Shown: positions 1 to 10,856 of the stretch, piece after piece
Position numbering within the stretch: the stretch's first letter is position 1
Layout of the letters: each line of letters opens with the position of its first letter
From: Platanthera guangdongensis
Lineage: Eukaryota > Streptophyta > Magnoliopsida > Asparagales > Orchidaceae
DNA length: 64,000 nucleotides
NCBI GenBank assembly: GCA_039583875.1
Contig: CM077162.1
Span: forward strand, 167,109,220 to 167,173,219
Direction of reading: 5' to 3'
The notes under the pieces: generated by a model
Seen by the model: only the letters and a program-made list of their open reading frames with translations
Database searches by the model: none
What the model was told of the DNA's origin: nothing
Translations under genes and position numbers: made by a program

Positions 1-33
1 TCGTGGACGAAATTCTTCTTAGAGGGGGAGAGC
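1..33 (+). mobile_element. 3' end of gypsy internal domain with polypurine tract
   Basis: The first 33 bases read as the tail of a Tekay/Del-type gypsy element: a GGACGAAATTC stretch of the kind found just before the 3' LTR in this lineage, then a purine-rich tract (GAGGGGGAGAG, about 23-32) that would prime plus-strand DNA synthesis. The LTR start TGTAACCCCC follows at 34. The rest of the element lies left of the window. Confidence 0.75.
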
Positions 34-2226
34 TGTAACCCCCCGAAACTCAAAAGAGCGACGGGTGACGTTTCTGTACCAAATTTAGAATTTGGCAGGG
101 GTACACGGCCTGGGACACGGGCGTGTCCCAGGGCGTGTCGGGGTAGTTCAAAGTTCTGGCAAATCGATCAGGCAGAAATCTGGGTTCGACGATCGTCAAG
201 CAGCGGTCGACGATCTGGTCACAATGCTACGGTCGACGATCTGTCGATATTCTAGGTTCGACGATCGGGTCGTGGGTTCGACGAACGGGTCGTGGGTTCG
301 ACGATCGGGCCGTAGGTTCGATGATCGGGCCGTGGGTTCGACGATCAGGCCGTGGGTTCGACGATCGGGCCGTGGGTTCGACGATCGGGCCGTGGGTTCG
401 AAGATCGGGCCGTGAGTTCGACGATCGGGCCAGTGATCTCCGTTCGACGATCGGGCCGTGCGTTCGATGATTTGGCCAGAGTTTTTCGGTCGACGATCTG
501 GCAGCGGTCGACGATCTTGGTTCGACGATTGTCGAGCGCGGGGCGGATTGTGGCGTGTTTGACTCGGTCGACGCAGGTTGTCGACGCAGGGGTTTTTGGT
601 GGGAGTTGACTAAATGTTTCGATACTGTTTTGACGCGGACGTGTCCTGCTCCTATTGGTGTACTGTGTGGTGCTTAGCCCCATTTGTCCAGGTCAGACCT
701 GGATCGTATCCGTGCATCCCTTTTTGTGGGATCCGACGGTTGTGGTTATCCCGAAAGGGTTATACCCGAGAGAAGGGTTTCAAAACCATTATTTTCTGCC
801 GTAAGTTCTCTGTCTAAATCTTAGAGAGAGGGGAGAGCAAAGGAGGAAGAAGAAGTCTAGATCCAGTCTTTGTAGGAGTTTTAAAGCTCCAAATCGCGAG
901 CCGACTTCGGATCTACGAAGGCAAGGAGATTGCGGTACTTTTCATCCGCTTACATTTCCATGACACCAAGGAAGAATGCCAGGGTAACGATTCTCTACTT
1001 GAGCATGTGAAGCTCTACTTCGTTTGCATAGGAAGCCCGCTCTCGCGAGTTTATGGTGAGTTGGAGGCGTTCCTTCGGGTAGATATGTGAAGTCCCTGTT
1101 GTGTAGAGTCCGTAATCGAGAACGGACATAGCCTTGATGTGTGAAGCCTATCCGGACATGTTGGTCTGGATCGGTGATGTTGCATTGCATAAATGGCCGG
1201 AGAAAACTCCATGCAAATGTTTGTTTTCGGGTTTTTCTACGTGATAGATTGCAACAGGGAGCCTTGGGGATTAACCCAAAGGTGCACCCGAAAAACTGGG
1301 CAGATACGTGATTCTGCCAAACCTGTGGGCCTAGGAGCCAACTTGAGCATAACTGAGTTATGTGTTGTGTTTAAACGATTTGGGACTCGGGAAAGTTTGA
1401 CCCGCGCATATGTTTTAAATTAACGTTGCGGTGTGAGCAACGGGTCGGGCGGAACCGTACCTGCACTATATCGTTCGGTTAAAGAGACCTAAAGTTACTT
1501 GACACTTACCGTTGGCATAGATTGATGGTCTTAGGCAGTGGCCAGAAAGACCAAATGCTCACGAGAGATTGTCGTCCAGGGGACGGTGGTGAGTCGGCAG
1601 ACTTAGACTGTGATCACCGAGAATGTACCCTGAGAGCACGGGGCGTGTGGTCGTGCGTGCCAACGCCTGTGATGCAATGTATTTATTTACTGCTTGGTTG
1701 TGTTAATAAACTGCAGGGAAGCAGCATCGCCGCCCTGAGTTGGGGGCGGGATCATTATAATTTGGTCAGCATTGCTGACCGTTGCTTTTGTTTTACACCG
1801 TGCAGTGGATTGTGCTTGCAGGTGCTGCTGGACCAAGCGGTCAATAGCGGGCTAAAGCCCGAATTGCGAAGCCGGCCCTCGAAGGCCTAAATTAGAGTGT
1901 TTTACTTGCTTTTGTTCATGTATGACCGGCATGCGTGCCGTGGTATGGAAAACATGTAATATGAGTAAAGCATTTGTAAGGCCTTAAGGCCAGTACTTGT
2001 GTATGTACTTCATTCCTTGTTGGCTTATTAGTGGACATTCATGCTTGTTGCTGGGTTCTTTTAATTGCAACTATTTAAACTGCTTCTGCTAGAATGCTCT
2101 GTGTAGGACGTTGTGATTGGTTGGATGGTTTCCATTGAGTAACCACCCGGTCTGTCTGTGGTATATGGCGTCGGGCCCCGGCCGGACCTATTGCTATATG
2201 CTATACGACGGATAGGGGGTGTTACA
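34..2226 (+). mobile_element. 3' LTR of a Tekay/Del-like gypsy element (2193 bp)
   Basis: The LTR starts TGTAAC right after a polypurine tract and ends GTTACA, so its termini are inverted as expected. It contains no coding sequence; the short open frames across it are chance. A dense CpG motif array lies at 183-590, and a GGGCGTGTC-type motif at about 110-135. Immediately downstream, CTACC (2227-2231) is probably one copy of the target-site duplication, because the sequence to the right resumes in the middle of a repeat unit that is complete further on (about 2464). The partner LTR and second TSD copy are outside the window. Long LTRs (over 2 kb) are usual for Tekay/Del chromoviruses. Confidence 0.85.
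183..590. repeat. GTTCGACGATC motif array in gypsy LTR
   Basis: About 17 copies of GTTCGACGATC or near variants (GTCGACGATC, GTTCGATGATC, GTTCGAAGATC). Between 256 and 440 they are in tandem with a 20-bp period that adds GGGCCGTGG. Each copy holds two CpGs and is nearly self-complementary (GATCGTCGAAC). The array begins about 150 bp into the LTR, in the expected U3 region. Confidence 0.9.
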
Positions 2227-3016
2227 CTACCATAGAACCAGATTTATCCCGATATTCCTGTAAATTCGAAGCCTCGGGTCTGGCGTGGTTTCTAACAAAA
2301 TGTTCAGGCCTGGTGCTGGGATAGAGGCAGTGCTAGTCCCCTTTTATCTAGCAGGTGCTGGGATCAAGCCCCGGGCCTGAACAACCTACCCGCAATATTC
2401 CCGTATTAAATTCGGAGCCTTGCGGGAGATTTGGTTGGGGATGTTGTGCCGTTAGACTGCAGTCTACCATAGAACCAGATTTATCCCGATATTCCCGTAA
2501 ATTCGGAGCCTCGGGTACGGCATGGCTTCTAACAAAAGATGGCCATCTTTTATTAGAAACCATGCCGGACCCGAGGCTCCGAATTTACGGGAATATCGGG
2601 ATAAATCTGGTTCTATGGTAGACTGCAGTCTAACGGCACAACATCCCCAACCAAATCTCCCGCATGGCTCCAAATTTAATACGGGAATATTGCGGGTAGG
2701 TTGTTCAGGCCCGGGGCTTGTTCCCAGCACCTGCTAGATAAGAGGGGACTATCACCTCCTCTATCACCCAACTGCACTGCAATGCAGTTGGGTGATAGAG
2801 GCGTTGCTAGTCCCCTCTTATCTAGCAGGTGCTAGGATCAAGCCCCGGGCCTGAACAAACTACCCGCAAAATTCCCGTATTAAATTCGGAGCCTTGCGGG
2901 AGATTTGGTTGGGGATGTTGTGCCATTAGACTGCAGTATACCATAGAATCAGATTTATCGCGATATTCCCATAAATTCAGAGCCTCGGGTCCGTCATGGT
3001 TTCTAACACTGACCAC
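2227..3016. repeat. Cluster of alternating large inverted repeats
   Basis: A unit of about 200 bp is present three times in alternating orientation: plus at 2333-2542, minus at 2543-2752, plus at 2809-3016. A partial plus copy (2227-2300) joins an inverted scrap (2301-2332). The first pair meets at a perfect palindrome (AAAGATGG/CCATCTTT) centred at 2542/2543. The second pair is separated by a hairpin, 2755-2804, centred at 2779/2780. The unit has weak internal duplication: ATATTCCCGTA..AATTCGGAGCCT occurs twice in each copy. Open frames on both strands here are mirror images and are not genes. The family is not recognised; a foldback DNA transposon is possible. Confidence 0.85.
2755..2804. 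repeat. Perfect hairpin between repeat units
   Basis: The arm CTATCACCCAACTGCA (2761-2776) is followed six bases later by its reverse complement (2783-2798); pairing extends a few bases on each side. It lies exactly between the second and third copies of the surrounding inverted repeat, so it looks like the terminal junction of that foldback family. Confidence 0.85.
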
Positions 3017-3146
3017 AGTAAGAACCAAGCATCTGGCTTTCCAGTGCTATCCGCACAACCTGCATATCACAAACCGGTCAAACTCTTCAAACCGCACAGA
3101 TAGAAAACCCTAACCACAACAACTTTTCACGAGTTCACTTACTATT
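3017..3146. other. Unassigned spacer
   Basis: This short stretch lies between the inverted-repeat cluster and the copia element. No gene or repeat is recognised. It contains CCGCAC-type words like those in the segment right of the copia element (8357-9060), so the two may be halves of the sequence the copia element interrupted. Confidence 0.4.
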
Positions 3147-3543
3147 TGTTACAATATGGAGACTGGGCGGTCTGGCAGCTCTTCTGGCAACTTGGAGATC
3201 GGGCGGTTTGGCGGCTTGTCCGGCGACTTGGAGACCGGGCGGTCCGGTGACTTGTTTGGCGACTTGGAGACCGGGCAGTCTGGCGGCTTCACTGGCGGTT
3301 TGACTTCTCTTATCAGTACGGTCGAGCGGTTAAACCTTCTTGTTAAACCACGCGACCTATGCGTTTTGGGTTTATCTAAGCCGCTAGTCCATAAATGTAT
3401 TTAGTCCCACATTGCTTAATTGTATTCACTCCCTTCTCCTCCATTATATAAAAAGGAGGCTATACCTTTGTAATAGATACATTTTTAGAAAAAAAAACTC
3501 TGTGTTTTGTCCAAATTTTGGCTTCTCTTTTTCTGTTCGCACA
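3147..3543 (+). repeat. 5' LTR of copia element
   Basis: It starts TGTTACAATATGG and ends GTTCGCACA directly before the primer site. Four 36-bp repeats occupy its first third. A TATA box (TATATAAAAA, 3445-3454) lies about 145 bp downstream of the repeats. It aligns over its whole length with the 3' LTR at 7958-8356. Confidence 0.9.
3158..3301 (+). repeat. 36-bp tandem repeats in copia LTR, four copies
   Basis: Copies start at 3158, 3194, 3230 and 3266. The core is GGAGACCGGGCGGTCTGG; within it GACCG-GG-CGGTC can fold into a small hairpin. The four copies differ from each other by several substitutions. The matching array in the 3' LTR starts at 7969, 8005, 8041 and 8077. Confidence 0.95.
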
Positions 3544-3555
3544 TGGTATCAGAGG
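3544..3555 (+). other. Primer binding site (initiator tRNA-Met type)
   Basis: TGGTATCAGAGG follows the LTR end without a gap. It matches the start of the usual plant copia primer site TGGTATCAGAGC, complementary to the 3' end of initiator tRNA-Met. Confidence 0.9.
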
Positions 3556-3916
3556 ACTCAATCTTTTCCTCCTGATTCTTTGAGCGTCCTTTGTCCATGC
3601 GGTTTTCCCCTTCCTTCTTGTGCCCTAACCACGCGGTTTCATTTTCTAGTCGCTGCTCTGTGTGTGCGACCTCTCTGCTTGCATTTTATCTCTATTCACG
3701 ACCTGTCTTCGCGGCTTCCTTCTCTTGTCGATGTTGGCGCAACCTCCTTGTCATTGTTCTCTTTACACGACCTCTCTACTTTCGTGCGGCCTTGCCTCTG
3801 TTCGGGCGACTTCTTATCTCACTGCTTTTGTTTGCGTGACCTCGCGACCTCTCTATCCTTGTTTGCGTGGCTTCTTTCTGCCAGCCTTCTTCTTAGCTAT
3901 AGTTGTCTCTGATATC

Positions 3917-3917
3917 T

Positions 3918-3948
<31 letters not shown>

Positions 3949-3970
3949 CACTACTACCACTACTACCACA
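3917..3970 (+). repeat. Trinucleotide microsatellite (CTA/CCA)n
   Basis: About 17 trinucleotides, first CTA then CCA/CTA mixed, lie just upstream of the presumed gag start codon at 3974. Poly-Thr/Ser and poly-Leu open frames here come from this repeat. Confidence 0.9.
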
Positions 3971-3973
3971 CCC

Positions 3974-4800
3974 ATGGCCCACCCTCCTCCTCCTCCTCCT
4001 TCCGGAAATCTTAGAACTGTTTAAAAACTTATCGGTTCCAACTACCCGGACTGGAGTGTCTCCTTCACCTTTCTTCTTCGCACTCAGCGCAAATGCCATC
4101 ATCTCACCAATGACCCTCTTCCTCCCGAGTCTGATCTCTTTGATGACTGGGATGCTAACGACGCTCTTGTTCATACTTGACTAGCTAATAGCCTTTTTGA
4201 TGAGTGCCTCCCTATTATCCGCCATGCTGAAACGGTCAAGGCCGCTTGGCTTCACCTTGTCGCTCTTTACTCCAAGGGAGATCAGACGTCTCGTATCTAT
4301 ACTCTTTATACAGACCTCTTTGCCCGTCTCTCCATGCCTCCCACTGCTGCTTACTAACAGGTTCAGGCTCCGGGAGCCGAAATCCTTCAGAAGCATCCCT
4401 TCTTTGTGGTTCTTGTCGAACAATACAAGCACTTCCAGGAGCTACTGTTTGTGTGCTATCTTTTACGTCTTCTGGAGTCCTATGACATGATCCGTCAATA
4501 GATCCTTGGTGAGGCGGATCTCCCACCTTGGATTCTACCGCTGCCCGCATCGCTGCTATTACCTCTTTGCTTCAACGTCCACTATTATCTGCCCACCTCT
4601 ACCTGACACATACACTCACCATACTCAGCGGGGTGGCTCTGGTGGCTGTAGCCGCCAATCTGGAGGGCATGGACCTTCCAGCTTTCTCTGCTCTCACTGT
4701 GGCCGCACCGACCATACATTTGAACGTTGATGGATGAAACATCCACATCTTCGCCCTTCTGGTGATGCTTCCACCTCCTCTTTGAAGCCATCCGCCTCAA
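3974..4800 (+). pseudogene. gag: Copia gag, inactivated
   Basis: Nucleocapsid/capsid region of the copia element. From ATG 3974 the frame reads a proline stretch, hits TAA at 4022, and then continues with a recognisable copia Gag start (NYPDWSVSF, then a Leu-rich helix region). Near the end a zinc knuckle is visible in another frame (4689-4730): CSHCGRTDHTFER, that is C-x2-C-x4-H, but the codon for the last cysteine is TGA. The break of the C-x2-C-x4-H-x4-C motif and several stops show the gene is dead. Family assignment rests on position and the knuckle. Confidence 0.75.
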
Positions 4801-4805
4801 TGGTC

Positions 4806-5399
4806 ACATCTTCAGGTAGTGCCCATGTGGTCACTCAAGGTAAATGGCTGATTGACTCAGGTGCAACTAATCATATGACCGGAAATCCTTAGTGCTTTTC
4901 TCTCCTAGAAACACATGATCAGTTTCCCTTGGTCTTCATTGTGGACAGCTCTCCCTCACCGATCAATAGGACGAAAGTGGTTCAAGTCACTCTGTCTCAT
5001 CGCCTGGCGGACACCCTCTACGTGCCCACGTTTCCATGCAATTTATTATCTGTTACTTCTCTTTGCAAGCAACTGCAATTCTCCATCACATTCACTCCTA
5101 CTTCTTATTCTTTTCAAGATCCGAGCTCCCAAAGGATGATTGCTACTAGGACTGAGAGTGGGCGCCTCTACTTTTTTGACAATGTATCTGCTCTATCAGT
5201 TTTTTCTTATTCTTCTACGGATCTTCTCTAATGGCATCTTCGTCTTGGTCATCCTCCTCCACGGCTTCTTCGACAGCTTCTGCCCCACCTACCTCTACAC
5301 AGTCCTCCTCTCAACTATGACGCATGTCAACTTGGCAAGCATCATCACTCATCCTTCCCGCCGAAGTAAGGTCGTGGCTCTTCCCATCTGTTTGGTTTA
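4806..5399 (+). pseudogene. pol: Copia protease and integrase N-terminal region, inactivated
   Basis: The aspartic protease start is clear at 4845-4889: WLIDSGATNHMTGNP, with the catalytic DSG triad, followed at once by an in-frame TAG (4890). The remaining stretch to the integrase core can be followed only in fragments through several frames. The protease would have cut Gag-Pol in the virus-like particle. Confidence 0.75.
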
Positions 5400-6040
5400 G
5401 TTCACTCCGATGTCTGGGGACCTGCTCCTACCCTCACTATAGGCCGGGGTAGTTCATATTTTGTAACCTTTATTGATGATTTCTTGTGGTGTATGTGGGT
5501 GTATCACTTAAAAGAATGCTCCGAGTTATTATCTGTATGGACATCATTTTATTATATGATTAAAAACAATTTGCTACATCTATTAAGATTTTTACATTCT
5601 GAAAATGTCAAAGAATATCTTAGTCATGATTTTTTTTCTTTTTGTATGCAAAATGTCATTATTCATAAAACTAGGTGTGTCTACACCTCATAGCAAAATG
5701 ACGTAGTTGAACACAAAAACCGTCACCTCCTTGATGTCGCTCGAACTCTAATGACAAAAATGCACGTACCTCGCTCCAATTGGGGCTATGTAGTTCTTAT
5801 CTCCTGCTATCTCATCAATCACATTCCTTCCATGATTCAACAAGGCAACACACCGTTCTCAATTCTCTATCCGGGCAAGGATCCCTTCCCGCTTCCTCTA
5901 CGTATCTTTGGGTATACAGCTTTTGTGCACGCTCCCTCTGCCTCTCGTGACAAATTATCTCCCAGTGCCACCAAGTGTGTCTTTCTGGTTTACTCACCCA
6001 CTCAGAAAGGCTTCTGTTGCTTTGATCCTGTTCTTTGAAA
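5400..6040 (+). pseudogene. pol: Copia integrase, inactivated
   Basis: The DDE integrase core is recognisable from 5403: HSDVWGPAP, then YFVTFIDDF. The glutamate region near 5690 has a TAG where the family has glutamine in its conserved QQNG block, and reads VVEHKNRHLLD after it (family: VAERKNR). The C-terminal part (5751-6038) has a clear copia GKDPFPLPLRIFGY-type segment. Integrase would have inserted the cDNA; the stop and lost residues make this one inactive. Confidence 0.85.
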
Positions 6041-7196
6041 ACAGTTCGTCTCCGCGGACCTTACCTTCTTCGAAAATGCATCCTACTTCTCTCACGACTC
6101 CTCCCCTCTTCCTGAGATTCCTGCTTCTCCTTGCATCACCTCCATCCCGACTATGCCAATCGAGACCCCTCCTCCACAACCGTATCCACCATCTCCTCCT
6201 CCGCTATCTCCTCCTTCGTCATCTCTCTACTCCTGGGCCAGCTCTCTCCTCCACGGATGCACCGGACACGGATGAACATGATGACCTGGACGTTCCCATT
6301 TCTCTGCGCAAAGGAGTGCGGACGTGTACCCAACATTCTCTTACTGCCATTATTTACCATGCCCATCTTACCCCTTCTCACAGGAATTTTGCGTTGGCTA
6401 TCTCTGTCACTACCACTCCCTGCACATACCAGGACGCCCTTGATGTTCCTCATTGGAAGACCGCTATGGATCAGGAAATTGCGACCTTCACCAAGCGGGG
6501 TACATGGACTCTTGCTCCTCCTTCTTTCGGTACAGATGTTGTTGGCTATCGCTGGGTCTTTGTTGTGAAGTTCCGTCCAGATGGCAGTGTGGACCATTAT
6601 AAAGACCAACTGGTTGCTAAAGGCTTCCCTCAGACCTACGACATTGATTACTTTGATACCTTCTCTCTTGTTGCTCGTTTCAGCACCATTCGGGTTCTCT
6701 TATCTGTGGTCGTCAACAAAGATTGGCCCATTTCTCAACTAGATGTCAAGAATGTCTTCCTCTATTGTGATCTACAAGAGAATATCTACATGTAGCAACC
6801 TCCTGGTATGTTGCTCAAGTGGAGACACACGTATGCCGGTTGAAGAAGTCTATTTATAGCCTAAAGCAAAGCTCTCGGGTGTGGTTTGATAAGTTCAGCA
6901 GTATTGTGGCAGCTGTTGGTTTCATAAGGAGCTCTGCCGATCACTCATTATTTATTTGCAAAACCACCTTGGGTCTAGCGGTTCTTGTCATATATATGGA
7001 CGATATTCTTCTCACTAATGATGACCAGGCTGGGGTAGTGCTAACAAAGAAACATCTCCGTCAACACCTTGTCACGAAGCATATGGGCTCCCCAAAGTAC
7101 TTCCTAGGGATAGAAATCTCTCGAAAGCCCAATTCTTTTGTTCTCTCCCAACATAAGTATGCTCTTGATCTTCTGCAAGAGATAGGGAGTGACTAG
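6041..7196 (+). pseudogene. pol: Copia reverse transcriptase, inactivated
   Basis: The RT starts as in the family with DVPHWKTAMDQEI and TWTLAPP (about 6440-6530), then YRWVFVVKF, AKGFPQTYDIDY and QLDVKNVFLYCDL. An in-frame TAG at about 6793 replaces the residue before QPPG. A frame change follows, and the palm resumes with LKKSIYSLKQ and the catalytic YMDD box (IYMDDILL, about 6992-7015). It ends near 7195 at another TAG. The catalytic aspartates survive, but the stops exclude function. Confidence 0.9.
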
Positions 7197-7949
7197 GGCT
7201 AAACCTGCTCGATGCCCCAAGGCTACCGAAGAAGATAAAACCTGGACAGACAACTCTCCTCTTTTGTTAGATGTTATAAGGTACATGCATCTAGCAGACA
7301 AACTCATTTATCTCACTATAACAAGACCCGACATCTCCTAAGTTGTAAGCAAGGTTAGCCAGTTCATGCAAGCTCCTAGAGAGTGTCATCTACAATCTTC
7401 CCTAAGGATATTGGAATATGTTAAAGCGGCGCTTGGTAAGGGACTAATGTTTTAGAGAAATGGTCACTTAAAGGTTGAAGCCTACTCAGATTCTAGTTAT
7501 GCTGACGATAAAGGTGATCGCAAGTCTACATCGCATTTTTGCACATTCATGGGAGGGAACCTAGTGAGCTGGAGGAGAAAAAAACAATATGTTGTCTCCA
7601 GGTCTAGTGCAGAAGCTGAATACCGTATTATGACATTAACCACTTGTGTGTTAAAGTGGTTACGGGCTATCATGTTAGAATTATGATAAGTCTACAATCA
7701 TACTTTACCTATGTTCTGCGACAACAAGGCTGATATATACATCTCCAAATATCTAGTGTTCCATGAGAGAACAAAGCACATCGAAGTTGATTGTCATTTC
7801 ATCAAAGGAGAGATCTTGAAGAAATACATGTGTACTCCATTCATTACTTCTGACAATGAGTTAGCAGATATCGTCACCAAGTCTGTGTCAGCTTCTTCTT
7901 TTCATATTTGTGAAAAGCTGGGCACGATTGATATATATGCTCCAGCTTG
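7197..7949 (+). pseudogene. pol: Copia RNase H, inactivated
   Basis: After a frame change the RNase H region is seen in pieces: AEAEYRIMTL (about 7610-7640) and [20 protein letters not shown], then [10 protein letters not shown] (7711-7800). It finishes [10 protein letters not shown] plus TGA just before the polypurine tract, the normal end of this reading frame. Earlier stops (e.g. TAA in the 7330s, TAG at about 7453) inactivate it. Confidence 0.85.
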
Positions 7950-7957
7950 AGGGGGAG
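7950..7957 (+). other. Polypurine tract
   Basis: AGGGGGAG directly precedes the 3' LTR start and follows the pol stop. This is the standard plus-strand primer position in copia elements. Confidence 0.85.
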
Positions 7958-8356
7958 TTTTGCAATATGGAGACCGGGAGGTCTAGCGGCTTGTCTGGCG
8001 ACTTGGAGACCAGGCGGTCTGGCGGCTTGTCCGTCGACTTGGAGACCGGGCGGTCTTGCTGCTTGTTAGGCAACTTGGAGACCGGGCGGTCTGGCGGCTT
8101 CACTAGCAGCTTTTCTTATCTTATCAGTATGATCGGGCGGTTAAACCCTCTTGTCAAACCATGTGGCCTATGCAGTCTGGGTTTGTCTAAGCCGCTAGTC
8201 CCATAAATGTATTTAGTCCTACATTGCTTAATTGTATTTTCTCCCTTCTCCTCCATTCTATAAAAGGGATACCATACCTCTGTAATAGGTATATTTTTTG
8301 GAAATAAAAACTCTATGTTTTTTTCAAATTTTGGTTTCTCTTTTTCTGTTCGCACA
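7958..8356 (+). repeat. 3' LTR of copia element
   Basis: Aligns with 3147-3543. Its first base pair has mutated (TT rather than TG), and it ends GTTCGCACA. It keeps the four 36-bp repeats and the TATA region. Many differences from the 5' copy mark an old insertion. Confidence 0.9.
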
Positions 8357-9060
8357 CCGTTCACTCGGTATCTTCTGATGTGACAGGTGGGGTCCAATTT
8401 ATAGGCACAGAGAGGAGTGTGATAACCGCCCTAGACAATAAGATAACCACCCTATCTAGTGCGAACACTAAGTGTATCCACAAAAGCTGCGGATACACAC
8501 CAGACCGCTGCGACTAGCCAAGTGTGAGTCCTCCAAGGTAGAACCTCCAAGGCCGGAAACCATGCCTCTGACAAGTCGCCAAGCCTAGCCAGACAAGACC
8601 ACCAAACATGCAGACCCAATGAGTATCACCCCAGTCCTCCCACTCTCGGACACAGCTCCAGACCGCAAAAATCGAGCTCGCAGCCAAGTAGCACAAGACA
8701 GAAACCTGCCGAGCTCGGCGTACAGAGAAAATAGCCCGCGTAGGCCGCACGACCTCCTGAACTAAGCCAACCTGGACTTTGTCCAAATCCAAACCAAGTC
8801 CACACCACCAGACATCCCTGGTGCGAGCACAGCACCAGCGGATGCAAAACAAGTCCGCACAAAACTGAGGAACTCCAAAGCCAGCTGCACAAACCGACAA
8901 CTGAGCGGATAACCATCCTATCCGCCCGATAACAACCTGGGGAACAAGCTGTAGAACAATGACCGACCTAGCTAGTCGCCAACTCTGTCCGCTCAGACCG
9001 CATGGTCTAACCACCGAGACCGCCAAGACTATCCGCACAGTCTGCCCAAACAGACCGCCC
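8357..9060. other. GC-richer segment with no recognised gene
   Basis: No coding similarity is seen. There are many CCGC/GTCCGC words and a small hairpin (GTGTATCC 8472-8479 with GGATACAC 8491-8498). The longest open frame, on the minus strand, is rich in Cys, Trp and Val and looks like chance. It may be an unrecognised LTR segment interrupted by the copia element. Confidence 0.4.
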
Positions 9061-10757
9061 AGGCAGCCACTTTCACTTCAATAATTTCAACACCCAGTAG
9101 TTAATGCTTGCTTAATGATGAGCTGATCAATTTATTCATAATTCCTTTGTTTCTGTCTTTTTTATCCTTTCTTTTGCAGTTATCCTTATACCAAGTGCAA
9201 GCTTATGCTTATGTATAGTGCGGGACCAATGCTAACTGTTGTTTTCTGGCACATGGGTGCTAGAAGTTTTTATTGTTAAAACTTGTGTCTTAGAATATTA
9301 TTGTTGGTTTCTTTTTCCTGCCCCTTGCATTCTCTTGTTGCGATATTCTTTTCTTTTGAATGACATAGACTTGGAGTGATAAAGACTTCTGCTAGCGCAG
9401 TTCGTGACTTCAGGCTTGCTGCTATTGTAGTCTTTGTTCCTCTCTCAGTTAGAGGTAGTCTGTTGTTTTGCTGACTTCGTAGTTTTTCTCGGACTTATGT
9501 TGTGTAGGCTATGAGTTTGTGACAGATTGTTGGCACTCATAGCGTAGTTCCTTTTTGTGTAGACTGTGTACTTGCTATTTCTGCTGCTACTAACTTTGTT
9601 GTTGATACGTTGCTCTTTGGGAATGTTTATGTTAAGATGCATATTAGTTATTTTATATGAATAAAAATCTGCATATTACACATACTCATAACATTGTGAC
9701 CACTAATCGTCACCTATTTCGAAGATCGTAAAACCCTTTTTTCCTACTTGTACTCAATTTAGAAACATGCACATCATTAGCTGGATGTTGGAATTTCATG
9801 CTCATCTAGGATGAAATGAAGTAAAATTCGTATTTTCTGCTGCTTATATACTTTTTATTCTTGCACTAGTTGATCCGCTAAACTGAGGGACACAATATTT
9901 AAACCTTAAACTTAAATCAAGTTTTTTAACATAAATTAATTATGCATTTATGAAAATAAATTAAGAGAGGTAGCTGGCTAAGCGTCTGCAGTTGTCCTCT
10001 GCAGGGCGTGACATCACGAAGCGTATTTTCTCTCACTCTGATAATACATTTATATATTGAGAAAATACGGGTTGCGACAACAACCGTGCCATACGGAGCC
10101 GAAATTATCAGTGCATACATAATTACAATCTTAAATATGGATGGCCAATTGCACGATGTGACGTCTAATAACCATCAGACAGGTATATCTTTCACGAAAT
10201 CATCACTTAGCAAATAAGAACATAATTGCATGGTATCTTATAATAATGGCACTTTATTGATGCAGGTGATCATTTCCTGGGAGATGTAGTGCTGAATGTC
10301 ATGAAAGATGCGGAGAAGGTATTATTATCAATATAAAGTAACTGGCTCCAAATAAGGCTGAGCAATTTTGGTGTAAAAGTTTTTAAGAGACAAGAAAGGA
10401 AATGAAAGCATGTGAGTGAAATTTAAGGGCAAAATATTCAAATCAGTTCTTAAATTGGTCTCTTAAATTTATTTTGATTCAAATTGGTGCTTCAACTTTA
10501 ATTTTTATTTCAAACAAGTCTCTTTTTTTGCAGGGATGAAGAATGCGCAAAGCCGCACCTAGGTCGGGTTGGAGTTGATTAGGGCACATTCGTCGGAAAT
10601 TAGGTTTGGGGACTTATTTAAATTATGAATTATTCTTAAAATACATTTAGGCTCAGTTTAAAATGAGCTTTAAATATTAGTGACTGATTTGAATATTTTG
10701 TCAATTTTAAAATACATTTAGGCTCAGTTTTACGTGGTGTTGGCTGTCAGGCACATA
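9061..10757. other. AT-rich non-coding DNA
   Basis: No gene is recognised. A 22-bp word (AAAATACATTTAGGCTCAG...) is present twice, near 10,637 and 10,711. The segment 10,266-10,318 is bordered by AG and GT and is open in one frame (GDHFLGDVVLNVMKDAEK), so it could be a stray exon relic, but nothing around it supports a gene. Confidence 0.5.
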
Positions 10758-10856
10758 GAGGGTTAAACTGACATTGGTTAACAGCCATTTAAGGAACTTT
10801 GTCCATCAAACGGATGATGTTTGTTTGAATGATCTTAGCGGATGACGATTTAACTC
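10758..10856. repeat. MITE-like short foldback, copy 1
   Basis: About 99 bp with imperfect terminal inverted repeats: GAGGGTTAAACTGACAT at the left, and GATGACGATTTAACTC at the right. A related copy lies at 18,439-18,534, and some similarity continues just outside both copies (TTACGAC..CCACC..GTGCC). Confidence 0.6.

Larger units (their letters stand above)
3147..8356 (+). mobile_element. Decayed Ty1/copia element (5.2 kb)
   Basis: A full-length copia element with two LTRs (397 and 399 bp), a tRNA-iMet type primer site directly after the 5' LTR, a polypurine tract directly before the 3' LTR, and gag-PR-INT-RT-RNaseH in copia order on the plus strand. The coding region has many stops and frame changes. 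The five bases on either side are CTATT (3142-3146) and CCGTT (8357-8361). They differ at two positions, both of the kind produced by deamination of methylated CpG, so they may be an eroded target-site duplication. This is an old, immobile copy. Confidence 0.92.

Noticed and set aside
2333..2375. Possible tRNA-derived SINE head (GGGATCAAGCCCC resembles a B box)
   Set aside because: The match to the polymerase III B box is weak, no A box at the right distance, and no poly-A tail.
2348..3113. Similar short ORFs on both strands
   Set aside because: They are the same repeat unit read in both orientations; no protein family and no start or codon signal.
3412..4024. 166-codon and overlapping ORFs in the copia LTR and leader
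   Set aside because: They cross the LTR end and primer site and are made of C/T-rich and CTA-repeat sequence; not protein-like.
3131..8366. GTTCACT on both sides of the copia element as a target duplication
   Set aside because: It does not touch the LTR ends (seven bases off on the left, two on the right); the adjoining CTATT/CCGTT pair is a better candidate.
8514..9038. 174-codon minus-strand ORF
   Set aside because: Composition is odd (many Cys, Trp, Val), no family is recognised and no coding context exists.
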